Assembly (NCBI GenBank): GCA_029844215.1
Contig: CM056732.1
Location: 17,076,001 to 17,140,000, forward strand
DNA: 64,000 nucleotides
Reading direction: 5' to 3'
Source: Przewalskia tangutica
Taxonomy: Eukaryota > Streptophyta > Magnoliopsida > Solanales > Solanaceae
Part shown: positions 34,048 through 45,049 of the stretch, one piece after another
Numbering within the stretch: position 1 is the stretch's first letter
Layout of the letters: every line of letters starts with the position of its first letter
Notes under the pieces: model-generated
Told to the model about the DNA's origin: nothing
The model's input: the letters and a program-made list of their open reading frames with translations, nothing else
Database searches by the model: none
Position numbers and translations under genes: made by a program

Positions 34048-34081
34048 TATTTGAGGATGAATGTTTCTAAGGGGGGAAGGA

Positions 34082-36986
34082 TGTTACACCCCGTAATTCT
34101 AGAGTAATAAATTGATAACGTAATTAAGAAAATAAGATTCGAGTGTTGGAAGAAAAGTATATTTACATATGCTAATATAGAATAATCTTGAATACTACAA
34201 GTGTGAAGAGAAAAAATAATATTAGTGGTTGAATTTTCTCAATGGGGTTAAGGACTATGTCGTGTAAAATAAAATCTTGACTTTGAGAAAAGGAGGCCAT
34301 TATCAAAATTTTAGGATTTTTAAGCTAAGTGTGGGATTTATTTTAGTAGAAAGGATTATAAGTGGGAGACTAGTGGAAAACAAATGGCACCTTGTGCCCC
34401 CACGTGTGGGACAAGTGGCATTAAGCCCCAACATGTATTGGTTTGATCAACCCATATATACCCATGTCCCTCCCTTCTCCCCTCAATTTTGAAAACCAGC
34501 CCTCTCCCACATCCCTCCATCCTCTCTCCTCTAAAACAAAATTTCCTCCATTTTTATAGCTAAGTTAGAGACTAAATCACCTCCCCTTCCGAGATAAAGT
34601 TCCTCTACAAGTTCTAAGCCATGGTAAGTTCCTCACCATCACTGTTTCGGTAACATGCTGGCCGAGATTGCCCAGAAAATGTTAAGCTTTGGAGATGAGT
34701 TATTTGGAAGAAGAACATGTAAGAAAGATGAGTTTAAGCCTGTTAATAATGCATGCATGACATTGAAACTTGAAGAAATGGTGCAAAAGTAAAGCAGTGA
34801 ATGCCGAGAGCTATGGGGAATGTTTTGGCTTAAGTTAAGGTAAGAATTCTTCTTTTTATAGAGTATTTGGAAGTTAAATGATGTTGTAGTTAAGAGATAA
34901 ACTCATGTTAAAGAGAAATTGAAAATAAGAGAATGCATGTGATTATTGTTGATGTTGTTGAGCCGATTGGAATTGTTGTTACCGATTTTGGGGCTGTATT
35001 AATTACATTGGATTCGATTGTTGTTGCTGTTGTTACTATCATCACTAATTGCATGTTAAAAATAAAGGAATCTTGATAATTAAAGTTATAATTGATTATA
35101 TGGAAGTGTGAAACAAGAAATTGGATTTTAAGGAACTATGAGAAGAACTATGGTGTTGTAATTTTGGATCGTGACACCCCTGAAATCGCTGGAGATGTTG
35201 TGTTGTATTTAGGGGCTGTTTTGTTGAGTTATAATACTGGAATTATAAGCTATGAACATGCATATACATTGTGAATTGCGGATATATGTCTTAAAAGAAT
35301 TAAAGTGTAGAAAGGTGTTATGTTGCAAACTATAGGACTTGAACTCTCGTTGTTGCTAGAAGTATGAACTATTTTTATGGATTGTTTTAATATGGATTAA
35401 GGGGTTGGATGAACATGAGAAATAAGTGTAGTAATCTCCTTGGTTGTTGTGGACGTTGTATTACATGAACGTAAAGAGAAAGAATGCATAACGACAGCGT
35501 ATATGGAACATATGGGACTGTTTTGGTTATATCCTTAAGTTGTGACTTGTTATCGATGTTGTTGGCCTTGTGTGTGAATTGCGGATGTGAGTATAAACAG
35601 GGGAAATGCTGCCCAAATTTCTACATAAAAAGAGAGTCATCATTCCCTATATAACTATGCTAGTAATCATAGAGTTGATGAATATGTAATTATTGTTATA
35701 TGTTGAAGTACTAATTGAGACAAATTCTAATTATTGAGTTGGTATAAACGATAAGGTATGTGAAACTATTCCTTCTTTCTTTTTGACATGATTTTCATAA
35801 AAGGAGCGTACGGCGGACATACGTAATTTCATTGAATCCTAATTCCTAGTGATACTTGATATGATAGTTGTCTTTGATTTTACAGTGATAATTCATTCTA
35901 TTTATTTTATTGAGAGTCAAATGATGATTTAAATTGCATATGGTTGTTCATGATAATCTACTCGTGCTAATATGGTTATATCATTTCATCGAGTCTCGGA
36001 CCGGGTATGTTCGTGCACAGTTCACCGAGTCCATCACTAGAGGGCCGGGTATATATATGTATATGATGATTTTACCGAGTCACAGAATGGGCCGGGTACG
36101 ATATATGTGGACAGACATCCACAAATATGATTATAGTGGACAAACATCAACTGATATGATTTTATGTGGACAGGCATCTACATATATGATTTTATCGAGT
36201 CCCATGATGGGTCGGGTACGGTATGTGTACACATTATATGATTTCACTGAGACCCTCACTAGGGGGCCGGGTACGGTATGCATATGCATATGACTTCATT
36301 TTACCGAGTCCCATTTTGGGTCGGGTACGATTTATTATATGGACATATATGACTCTCATTTCATAAGGCACATGTGCATTGGTATCTTGGATTATCATAC
36401 TTATCTTTTGGTCAGTTATGATCTTCTTTATAGTACTTCATGTTTTATATACTCAGTATATTATTTCGTACTGACCCTCATTTCTTCGGGGGAGGGTGGG
36501 GGGGCTGCGTTTCATGCCCGCAGGTACAGATAGTCAGTTTGGTGATCCTCCAGTCTAGGATTCCTACTCAGCTATTTGGAGAGCTCCATTGTTCTGGAGC
36601 CTAGTCATTTTGGTACAGATCCCTTGTCATAGACTTATGCATGTTCAGGGGTACGGCGGGGCCCTATCCCGTCATGATTCACCGTTATACTCTTAGAGGT
36701 ATGTAGACAGGTGTGGGTGATAGATGTGTTTTGGTCACGTGTGGGTTGAACTTGTGTGGTTATGGACGTGTTTTGGTCAGCTACAGTTGTAGTCCGTTTT
36801 GGATATTCCTGTGTATAGTGGCAGCCTTGTCGGCTTGCTTATTTTGATATGTAGCGGTATGAGTCTGCTGCATACTTTTACAGATTTCCGCATTATCCTT
36901 AGTACCAGTCTGATTATATGTGACAAGTCAGTATAAGGGTGTCCAGCTAGGACACCAGTCGCGGTCCGTCGGGTCGGGTCATGACA
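34082..36986 (+). repeat. 3' LTR of G-A, about 2.9 kb
   Basis: It starts directly after the purine tract CTAAGGGGGGAAGGA and ends GGGTCATGACA. A TATA-like CATATATACC lies near 34450. Positions 35990-36335 hold degenerate tandem units of the form ACCGAGTCCC...GGGNCGGGTACG. No gene is supported inside; open frames there are short. Confidence 0.85.
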
Positions 36987-36991
36987 GATTC

Positions 36992-38390
36992 ATTGTCTGT
37001 GGCTATTTCGTCACAAATTCAGAGACAGTGGAGATCTTGAGAGATATAAGACACGACTTGTGACTAATGGCACAAATCAGCAGGAGGGCATTGATTGTGG
37101 TGAGACCTTCAGCCCGGTTGTCAAACCGGCTATCATTCACACAGTTTTGAGCATTGTCATGGACAAACACTGGCCGATCCATCAACTTGATGTGAAGAAT
37201 GCATTTCTACATGGGGATCTGAGAGAAACAGTCTACATGCATCAGCCGCCTGGGTTCACCCATTCAGCAGTTCCCCACTATGTGTGTCGTCTCCGTAAGT
37301 CACTATATGGCCTGAAACAGGCCCTCCATGTGTGGTATGATCACTTTGCCAGGTATATCTTGCAGATTGGGTTTGTATGCAGCAAGAGTGATACATCACT
37401 CTTCATTTTCATCGAGGTAGTAGCACTGCTTACTTATTACTTTACGTGGATGATATTGTTTTTACTGCCTCCTCCGACAGGTTGAAAAATGAGATTATTA
37501 TCTTACTTAAGTCCGTATTTACAATGTCTGGTTTGGGGAAGCTGAGTTATTTTTTGGGAATATCAGTGACCAGATCTGCCAACCACATGTTCTTGTGTCA
37601 GCGTAAGTGTGCAAAGGATATCGTGTACAAGGCTAAGATGACGAATTGTAAAATTTCACCTACTCCAGTTGATTCAAAATCTAAGCTCGGTGTTATGGAT
37701 GGTGCTCCACTCTCCGATCCTACTCTGTATAGGAGTCTTGCAGGTGCACTTCAGTATCTCACATTTACAAGGCTAGACATTGGTAATGTTGTTAAGCAGG
37801 TATGTCTATTCATGCATGCCCCAGGGAGTCTTATTTCACTACTCTTAAACGTATCATCCGCTACACTAAGGGCACACTTGATTATGGTTTGCACCTATAC
37901 CCCTCTGCACCAAACATGTTGCTCTCTTATACGGATGCAGATTGGGCAGGGTGTCCGGACACGCGACGCTCCACCTCCGGTTTTTGTGTGTTTTAGGGGA
38001 TAATCTGATTTCTTGGTATGCCAAGCGACAAGCTACCCTATCTCGTTTCAGTGCCGATGCTGAGTACATCGGCGTTGTAAATGTGGTAGCTGAGATTTGT
38101 TGGCTCAGATATTTACTGTTAGAACTTCAGTGTCCTTTGTGTTAGGCATCTATTGTGTACTGTGATAACGTCTCTGCCATCTATTTTTCTCATAATCCGG
38201 TTCAACATCAGCGAACCAAGCACTTTGAGATAGACCTACACTTCGTTCGTGAGAAAGTTGCACTAGGCCATATCAGATTGTTACATGTTCCATCATCCTA
38301 TCAGTATGCAGATATATTTACCAAAGGACTTCCCAGACAGTTATTTCTTAACTTCAGATCCAGTCTCAGCGTCCGGCCTCCTCCCGCTCC
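36992..38390 (+). pseudogene. copia C4 reverse transcriptase and RNase H
   Basis: RT includes GIDCGETFSPVVKP (37089-37130), HQLDVKNAFLHGDL (37180-37220), LRKSLYGLKQ (37290-37320) and, after a frameshift near 37400, YVDDIVFTASSD with the catalytic Asp pair kept. RNase H has DADWAGCPDTRRSTSGFC (37930-37990), SADAEYIGVVN (38053-38085), YCDNVSAIYFSHNPVQHQRTKH (38158-38220) and ADIFTKGLPRQLF (38309-38347). Further frameshifts and a stop at 38143 mean no full product. Confidence 0.88.
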
Positions 38391-38403
38391 GACTGAGGGG
38401 GTG

Positions 38404-38609
38404 TGTAAACGTGTGTATAGTCCTAACAATATTCCCTACCCATAATTAGAATATATTTCATATATTGTGTAAATATAATTATGGTAAGACTAGGAATCTT
38501 CTTGTGATTAGGTTTATGATTCTTATTGTATAAGGGATGAATATTGTACACTATATATACTTTAATATTAATAAGAAGACTCCTAAGGGGAGATTAATAT
38601 TATTTTACG
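38404..38609 (+). repeat. 3' LTR of C4
   Basis: 206 bp copy of 16212-16432, starting after the purine tract GAGGGGGTG. It differs by a loss inside the hairpin segment and by ending TTACG rather than TTACA. Confidence 0.85.
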
Positions 38610-39294
38610 TTTATGAAAACTAATTGTAGTACGTATGGTGGATCAATAGAAATTTGTTAGCGGACAAATGTTAGGATTGTACGAATAAAAATATATTAAA
38701 AAGCGTATATTGATATAAAGAGCTCAATTGATAAATTTATTTTTTTTCTAAAGTAAAATTTGTATATGCTTATACATGACTAATGCCCAGCTAAGAATAT
38801 GATGCATCAGCAACTGCGAGTCTGCTATTTGTGACTATCTTTTCACAATTTGCTATTTGATCATGGAATCGAGATGATAGAAAGTTAGAAACTTCAAGAT
38901 TTCTAATTTTCCGTATTTGTTTTAAGAAATCTAATTAGTAGTCCAACTAATTTTTTCTTTCTTTCTGTTAACTTGCTTTAATCTCCCTTTAAGTAATAAT
39001 TGCGTTTTTACGTAATTATGGCTATAGTGTGCCCTTTTTTGGACCACGTTAGTATCATACTATCATGTCCTCGTTTACAACCCCTAATTGTTTATTACCG
39101 TAGAAACTCCATTAATTGATACTCGATTATTTAATAAACTATCTTAGATAATATTTTTGGTCAGTCCCGACTAGGAGATAACGTGCTAAATTAATAATTC
39201 GTTAAAATTATAAGATAATACATTTTTGATTACTCATATAGACCCCATGTAAAATATAAATTAATAATTTCTTATATACTACATAATACATGAG
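38610..39294. other. AT-rich spacer, no gene seen
   Basis: The stretch at 39105-39240 (GATACTCGATTATTTAATAAA, CAGTCCCGACTAG, TTAATAATTCGTTAA) looks like a repeat end of unknown class. Nothing coding is visible. Confidence 0.4.
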
Positions 39295-39640
39295 TGATTT
39301 TCGATGTGCGGAACCCCAATTGTTCGAGTCATAAATAATGGGATAAACTTTATTCCACATTAATAAATTTCCAACAATCCCCTCTTGAAATAGATTTTGA
39401 CGCACGCACAAGGTGTCTATTTCTAGTAATATTTCATCAGATCGATGTTACAACAGGAGAGGTAGCTTCCGCTTTGAACCTTCCCTAGTTGAATGTCACC
39501 GGACTTACTTACTGCGCGGTGAATGTGATGTCTTGAACCGTCAGTGTTTAATGTAAGCCAAATCAACGATACCAACACAATAACTTTCCTTACTCTGTTC
39601 TTCTTATTGTTTTGTCTGTTGTGGCCGTGGACACAACAAC
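39295..39640 (-). mobile_element. Fragment: LTR start, purine tract and 3' interior
   Basis: 39295-39376 matches 5275-5355 (GTGCGGNNYCCCAATT, TTCGAGTCATAA, TTTCCAACA). On the minus strand AAGAGGGGA (a polypurine tract, 39377-39387) directly precedes the LTR start TGTTGGAAAT, which shows that 4474-5355 is an LTR and gives its orientation. The interior to about 39640 has no recognisable domain. The LTR is cut at about 82 bp. Confidence 0.65.
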
Positions 39641-40005
39641 AACTTATTGTTTAATATCCATAAAGTAGTACATTGAACAAAAGAAACATAATAAAGTGAG
39701 AGATTAAAAGGTGCTTTTAAATTGGTACATACTTTATTTGATATAGTACATTGACCAATAATGAAGTGAAAGATTGAAGGGTGTTTGTAAATTGGGTATT
39801 TTATTATAAATTTATCTATAAATTGATAAAGTATTAATTAATATATAAATGAATAATTATTAATTTATCAATTAATTAATATCTCTTTTAATTAATAAAT
39901 TTTAGTGGTCCCAAAAACATTAATTTATAGAATTTTTATTGTAGTACTAATTTATTTACCCATCTAATTAATCCATTAGGAGTAGAAAGGTGAAGATTTT
40001 ATTCA
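39641..40005. other. AT-rich spacer with short internal repeats
   Basis: A segment is partly duplicated (AGTACATTGAACAA, GTGAGAGATTAAAAGGTG versus AGTACATTGACCAA, GTGAAAGATTGAAGGGTG, about 75 bp apart), followed by ATTAATT-rich palindromic sequence. No gene. Confidence 0.45.
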
Positions 40006-40189
40006 TGGTTAAAGGAATATGTTTCTTGATTTTATTGATAATGATTTACAATATATATAGGATTACAAGAATATTTACTTTGATACAAACTAGGTAACTA
40101 ATTATCCTAATTACAAAATGATTATAATTCTACCTAAAATAGGAGATATACAATAAATGAAAAAGAATATTGGAAAATATTCTATTACA
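40006..40189 (-). repeat. 3' LTR of C2
   Basis: About 184 bp. It begins TGTAATAGAATATTTTCC after the purine-rich ACTACGGGG on the minus strand. The terminus near 40006 (TTTAACCA) is estimated, since no second LTR is available. Confidence 0.6.
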
Positions 40190-42411
40190 CCCCGTAGTCG
40201 AAGCAGGAAATTCTCGAACACTGAGGCTGGCTCGAAAATTATCAAATAGTATGCGCGGAAGTCCTTTGGTGAAGATGTCGGCAATCTGATATCTGGAAGG
40301 AACATGAAGGACACGAACTTAACCACGAGCCATTTTTTCCGAATGAAATGAATATCCATCTCAATGTGTTTAGTGCGCTGATGTTGGACAAGATTGCTGG
40401 AAAGATATCTCACACTAATATTATCATAGTAGACCAGTGTTGCCTTTTGAATCGGACAATGAAGCTCAAGTAGAAGGTTACAGATCCAACAAAACTTAGA
40501 GACGACGTTGACAACACCTCTGTATTCTACTTCTTGGATCGGAATAGTATAGGTTGCCTTTTAGAAGACCAAGACAATAGGTTATCTCCGAAAAAATGCA
40601 ATAACCAGACATGGAGCGTCGGGTGTCAGGACATCCACCCCAGTAAGCATCAGAACAAGCAGTGAGACCAGTGAGCGAAGACCTATATAGATATAATCTG
40701 AAGTGAAGTGTACCTTGGACGTATCGTAAAATATGTTTGAGGGAATGTATGTGTGCTTCTGATGGACTGTGCATATGCAAGCAGATTTGTTGCACGACAT
40801 AGGATATGTATGGTCTCGTGAATGTGAGGTACTATAAGGCCTCAGCCAGTCTACAATAGTGAGTCTGGTCTGAATATGAAGGGATGAAATCAGCGTTGAG
40901 CTTAGAATTTGTGTTTATAGGCGTGTGGGATGGTTTGCAAAATATCATGCCTGCACGGTCAAGGATATCTTCGGTTTACTTCTTCTAACATAGAAATAGG
41001 CCACCAGAATATCGAGTGACAGATATGCCCAAGAAATAACTTTGGGGCCCCAAAAATTTCATAGCAAACTCAAAGAAAATGAAAGATATAATAGACTGAC
41101 GACGAGCATTAGATGATGTGGTCAAGATGATGTCATAAATATATAATAATAGGTAAGCCATGTTTGTACCCTTGTTGTAGATGGACTGGGAATGATCGAA
41201 TCTGCTAGGTGAAAAATTGATAGAGGAGACATAATCGATGAATCACTGGTACCATGCTCGAGGAGCCTGTTTTAGTCCATAAAGTGATTTCCGCAACAAA
41301 CACACATAATCCGGATGAATAGGATTCATGAAACTCATAGGCTGATGGATATATATATCGTTTCACGAAGATCCCTATGTAAGAAGGCATTCTTGATATC
41401 AAGTTGGATGATGTGCCAAGACTAGGATATGGCAATGTTGAGGACGATCTGGATGGTTGTGGGTTTTACGATCGGGCTGAACATTTTATCACACTCCACT
41501 CCCACCAGTTGAGACCTGCCATCACCTACAAGACGATCATTGTACCTCTCAAAAGAACCATCAGATTTCTTGTTATGTCTAAAAATCCACATAGAAAGAA
41601 TAATGATAGCATCAGGTGGACGGGGTACTAGGTCCCACATTTTATTATCAATAAGCGCATTATATTCGTCAATCATTGTGATTTTTCAATTAGGATCGGA
41701 TAAGACATCATTCGGGTTACGAGGGATAGGGGAAGAGACAACTGAAATAGAAAGGTTAAACAATCGTTTAGGTTTATGAATTTCATGTATGGCACAGATT
41801 TTCTTGGTCTGAGAGTGTCTTGGGATGCAGAACGAGATGAGGGTTCACCGCGGGACTGCCGAGAAGAGGAGGAAGTGAAGGGGGTGACATTATTGGCTGG
41901 CCGAACCTTGGTTTGCCGAGAGGTGGATGCGAAATCACACTAAGGCAGGCTGTTATGGCCATCATCGGCGAAACTAGGTGGACAGCTAGTTCCGGACTTG
42001 CCGAGGTGGTGGCGGGTGCCGGGATTTGGGACGACAAACTATGTAAATGGTGAATTAGAAGAGGATTTAGGCCATCATCTAGGAAGTCGTAGGAATGTCG
42101 AGGTGACGAGTGTATAGAGGTAAAGGGGAATTGAGACTCATCAAATAGGACATGACGTGAAATAATAATTTTACAACTCAACAAATCATAGCACGAGTAA
42201 CCACGATGATTAGCAGAGTAACCAAGAAACACACACGGGAAAGACCAGTGTTGGAGTTTGTGAGTGGTCGCGTGGAGAGGATAACAAAGACATCCAAAAA
42301 TATGCAAGTGTTGATAAGAGGGGTTCCTAAGAAAGAAAACTTGGGTGGACGACCGTTGAGCTAGAGACTTATTTGGGATTATGTTTAGGAGATAGGTGAC
42401 CATGGAGAGTG
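40190..42411 (-). pseudogene. copia C2: distal integrase, linker, RT, RNase H
   Basis: Distal integrase reads HIFGCLCYPLHATTHKLQHWSFPCVFLGYS (42220-42320), then SRHVLFDESQFPF. The RT N-terminus reads IDNKMWDLVPRPPDAIIILSMWIFRH (41560-41660) and SPIVKPTTIQIVLN. Frameshifts then break the reading through 41400-40800. RNase H contains CSDAYWGGCPDTRRSMSGYCIF (40590-40650) and LVQHQRTKHIEMDIHFIRKK (40330-40395). The linker lacks the GC-rich cassette found in C1 and C4. Confidence 0.82.
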
Positions 42412-42416
42412 CTTAA

Positions 42417-45034
42417 TGTTGACAGTCAATTTTGACCCGTTTTTCGTATATTTATTGCAATTTTATGTGTTTTAGGACACCGCATTTTAATCATCATTTT
42501 TTGCATTTTTTACATAATATTCTATGTTTATTTCTTCACAAAATGACATTGTATCATTTTATTTTAATTTAAGCATTATGTTTTTGTTAATATTATGTTT
42601 TTATTATTGTTACACCGTCGTTTTATTTTAATAATAGTTGCATCTCTTTAAATAATTAATTGGCATCCCGTTTTTACTTTTAATTATGCATTAAACATTT
42701 GCTAAAATATTGTATTTTATTATTATTGCGTCGGCATTGGCATTTTAATAATTTTGCATCTTTTTAAATAATTTTTCTTTTAAATAATTAACCCTCTTTA
42801 CATTTTGTCAAACCAGTCCAGTCCAAGACACGATTTGAATCAGTCCAATCCAACACCATTTTTTTTAATTTCATCCAAACTTTCATCATTTTATTTTCCC
42901 CTCTAAAACCAAACACCACTTTTCATTTTCCCGCCAAAACAATACCCCACTTTTCATTTCCCCTCCCCCCCAAATATCAAACCCTAATCCTACCCTATAA
43001 GAACAAAACATTTCCCCCCTACTTCATCAGTCAGCCGCAACATTAAAGGGCTTAGCCCATTTTTTACTTCAAGAAAAAAAGGGAGCCTCCCCCTCTCCGT
43101 CCCTTCGTCGCCAGCCGCTTCGCGGATCTCCATCTCCTGAACCCCCTTTAAACACCCACAAACGTCTCACTCCCTCTCCTCTCCCTCACTCTCCCGTCGA
43201 ACCAACACCTCCCCCTCTCACCTCTCCCGTCGCCCTCTCTCGCCACTACACACCCCTACCCCCTAAAAAACCCTCAGCCGCAACACTCTCCTCTCCCTCA
43301 CACCATCAGCCGCCTACCCTCTCACGCCTCTCTCACCGTCGCCGCCGAACCGTCACCTCGTCACCATCACAACCGGGCTACCACCACACCCCGTCTCCAC
43401 CCATTCCTCTCCCGTCATTGTCCCGTCGGAACCCCATCACGAACTCCACTGTTTCGACGAGCTACTCATCGTCGAAACCTACTGCTCATCGGTGAACCCC
43501 CAGACGACAACCACTAGGGCGGCGTCGCTCCGGCGTTTCGCCGTGGAAGTGACGTCGTCGCTCATTTTGCTATTGACACTAATCGGAGCTCGAAACTCCG
43601 ACGACGCTATGTTTGTTTCTCTTTATCTTGCCGTTATATGTTTGTGTTTTTATGTTGGACTGATTTTCGCATTTGGCATCTTGTCGGGTCTGTTTTATCC
43701 TCTTCGAAGTTGTTGGATTTAGCTAACGGATTGATTTTCTCATGATCTTGATATATGGGCGATCTTTGTGGGTATTATTTGCTTGAAGCGTTGTTGTTGA
43801 TTCTGCTAAACTGATTCCGCCGGAGTTTTCAAAACTCCGGCGTCCTCTGCTTGTTGTTCTTTTGAGATCTGTCGAATGTTTTTCTCTGATTGTGGGACGT
43901 TTTTGTTGTTGTTTATCCCCCAGTTTCGCACCCCTTTGTCGTTCACTGATTTGCTACGAATTGTTTACTATTCGCTGGATTTCGGATTGGTTTTGACAAC
44001 TTGGCTACTGTTTTTGGCTATGTTAGCTACTGATTTTTGGTTAATTTTACTGGTTAACTTATTGGAATAGATACTGCACTTGGTATTAAACTGATTTAGA
44101 ACAAATACTACACTGTTGGTATTGACTGATTTGAACAAAATGCTACACTTGATTGGCCGATGAAAATGTTATCCGTCGATTTTTGAGGCCTCCACAATTG
44201 CAAAGACGGAAAATAAAATAAATGAAGCTTTCTGGGCGTTGATGATTTCTTCTACTTACACAGGATAACCAACATGCGCTGGCAGGGCGAATTCTCGCAG
44301 CCGCACTTGTTTAAGATGTCCCACTTTATTTTTATATATATTTGAGCCCTCCGTGTTTAAAACTATTACCGTTTTGGCGCGGATCTGAAGGTTTTATTTA
44401 TTTTATTGCTTTTAACAATATTGGCCGATGAAGGAATCTCCGTCTGATTTTCAAGGCCTCCTCTGTGCAAAACACGGATTTATTTATTTTTTTGCTTTAC
44501 TTATTAATTCCTGTCATTGTTTTAAAATTATTCATTATATTACTAACACTTTTACTAAGTGTTTATGCAGGTACCCGGAGATCATCTTGTGCAGAAGGCC
44601 TAAAAAGGGTTAAAAGATGTCCTGAAGTTTTGTTTTATGTCGCATTTAATTTTAGTTTTATTATTTTTGTATTGTATTTTATTTTAATTATAAATTATGA
44701 AAATGCTTAGAATACGTAGAATAAAAAGGGCAATAAATAATTAACCTAGGTTTGAACGAATAACCGCAAGTTAACGGATCTTAAAGGATGCCTAACCCCT
44801 TCCCTTTAGGATAATAAAGAACTCTGATCCAGAATCTCATTAATTTCGCAGACCATTAAATGGAGATTAATTGCAGTATTTTACTGCAATAAATCAAGTG
44901 TCCTAATTCACTTAAATAATTAGGTGGCGACTCCTCAAAATTAAGCATTATTGCTCCATCCAGGGAACCGCGCCAAAGAGCAACGTTGCGGATACCGTTC
45001 AGATCCCCCGAGGTCAAAAACGGTAGCGGCGACA
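42417..45034 (+). repeat. 5' LTR of the Tat/Ogre-like element
   Basis: TGTTGACAGTCAATTTTGACC...AGCGGCGACA. A TATA-like CCTATAAGAAC at about 42994 is followed by the C/T-rich transcript leader. An open frame of 76 residues (43492-43722) occurs in both LTRs but has no recognisable family. TGGCGACTCC at 44925-44934 repeats the primer-site sequence inside the LTR. Confidence 0.9.
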
Positions 45035-45049
45035 TGGCGACTCATTGGG
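45035..45049 (+). other. Primer-binding site of the Tat/Ogre-like element
   Basis: TGGCGACTCATTGGG begins directly after the LTR. Ogre elements are known to use a tRNA-Arg primer with a TGGCGACTC-type site; the exact tRNA here was not checked. Confidence 0.65.

Larger units (their letters stand above)
18950..36986 (+). mobile_element. Ty3/gypsy element G-A (Tekay-like), deleted, inserted in C4
   Basis: Outer ends TGTTACACCCCG (18950) and GGGTCGGGTCATGACA (36986) are flanked by perfect 5 bp duplications GATTC at 18945-18949 and 36987-36991, splitting the C4 RT frame. What remains of G-A is the first ~195 bp of the 5' LTR, ~350 bp of the 3' untranslated interior (19146-19499), a purine tract (34060-34081) and a full 3' LTR. 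Everything between the LTR start and the 3' interior was deleted, and G-B later landed beside the purine tract. Tekay assignment rests on the long LTR and its TGTTACACCCCG start. Confidence 0.85.
16212..38609 (+). mobile_element. Ty1/copia retrotransposon C4, host of a four-layer nest
   Basis: 5' LTR 16212-16432, primer site, protease, integrase and linker to 18944, then an 18 kb insertion, then RT and RNase H to about 38390, purine tract CTGAGGGGG and 3' LTR 38404-38609. Reading across the insertion restores EGVNVIHCLWLFRHK, matching VNIIHSMWVFCRKK in C3, so the halves belong to one element. Possible ends TCTGT and TTTAT do not form a clean target duplication. gag is largely missing. Confidence 0.9.

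Noticed and set aside
16212..38609. Clean target duplication for copia C4
   Set aside because: The flanks TCTGT and TTTAT share only three of five positions, and the 3' LTR end is altered (TTACG), so I do not claim one.
43492..43722. Hydrophobic 76-residue frame in both LTRs of the Tat/Ogre-like element (also 52495-52725)
   Set aside because: Identity between copies follows from LTR duplication. Composition reflects the T-rich region, no family is recognised, and it sits in the untranslated part of the LTR transcript.
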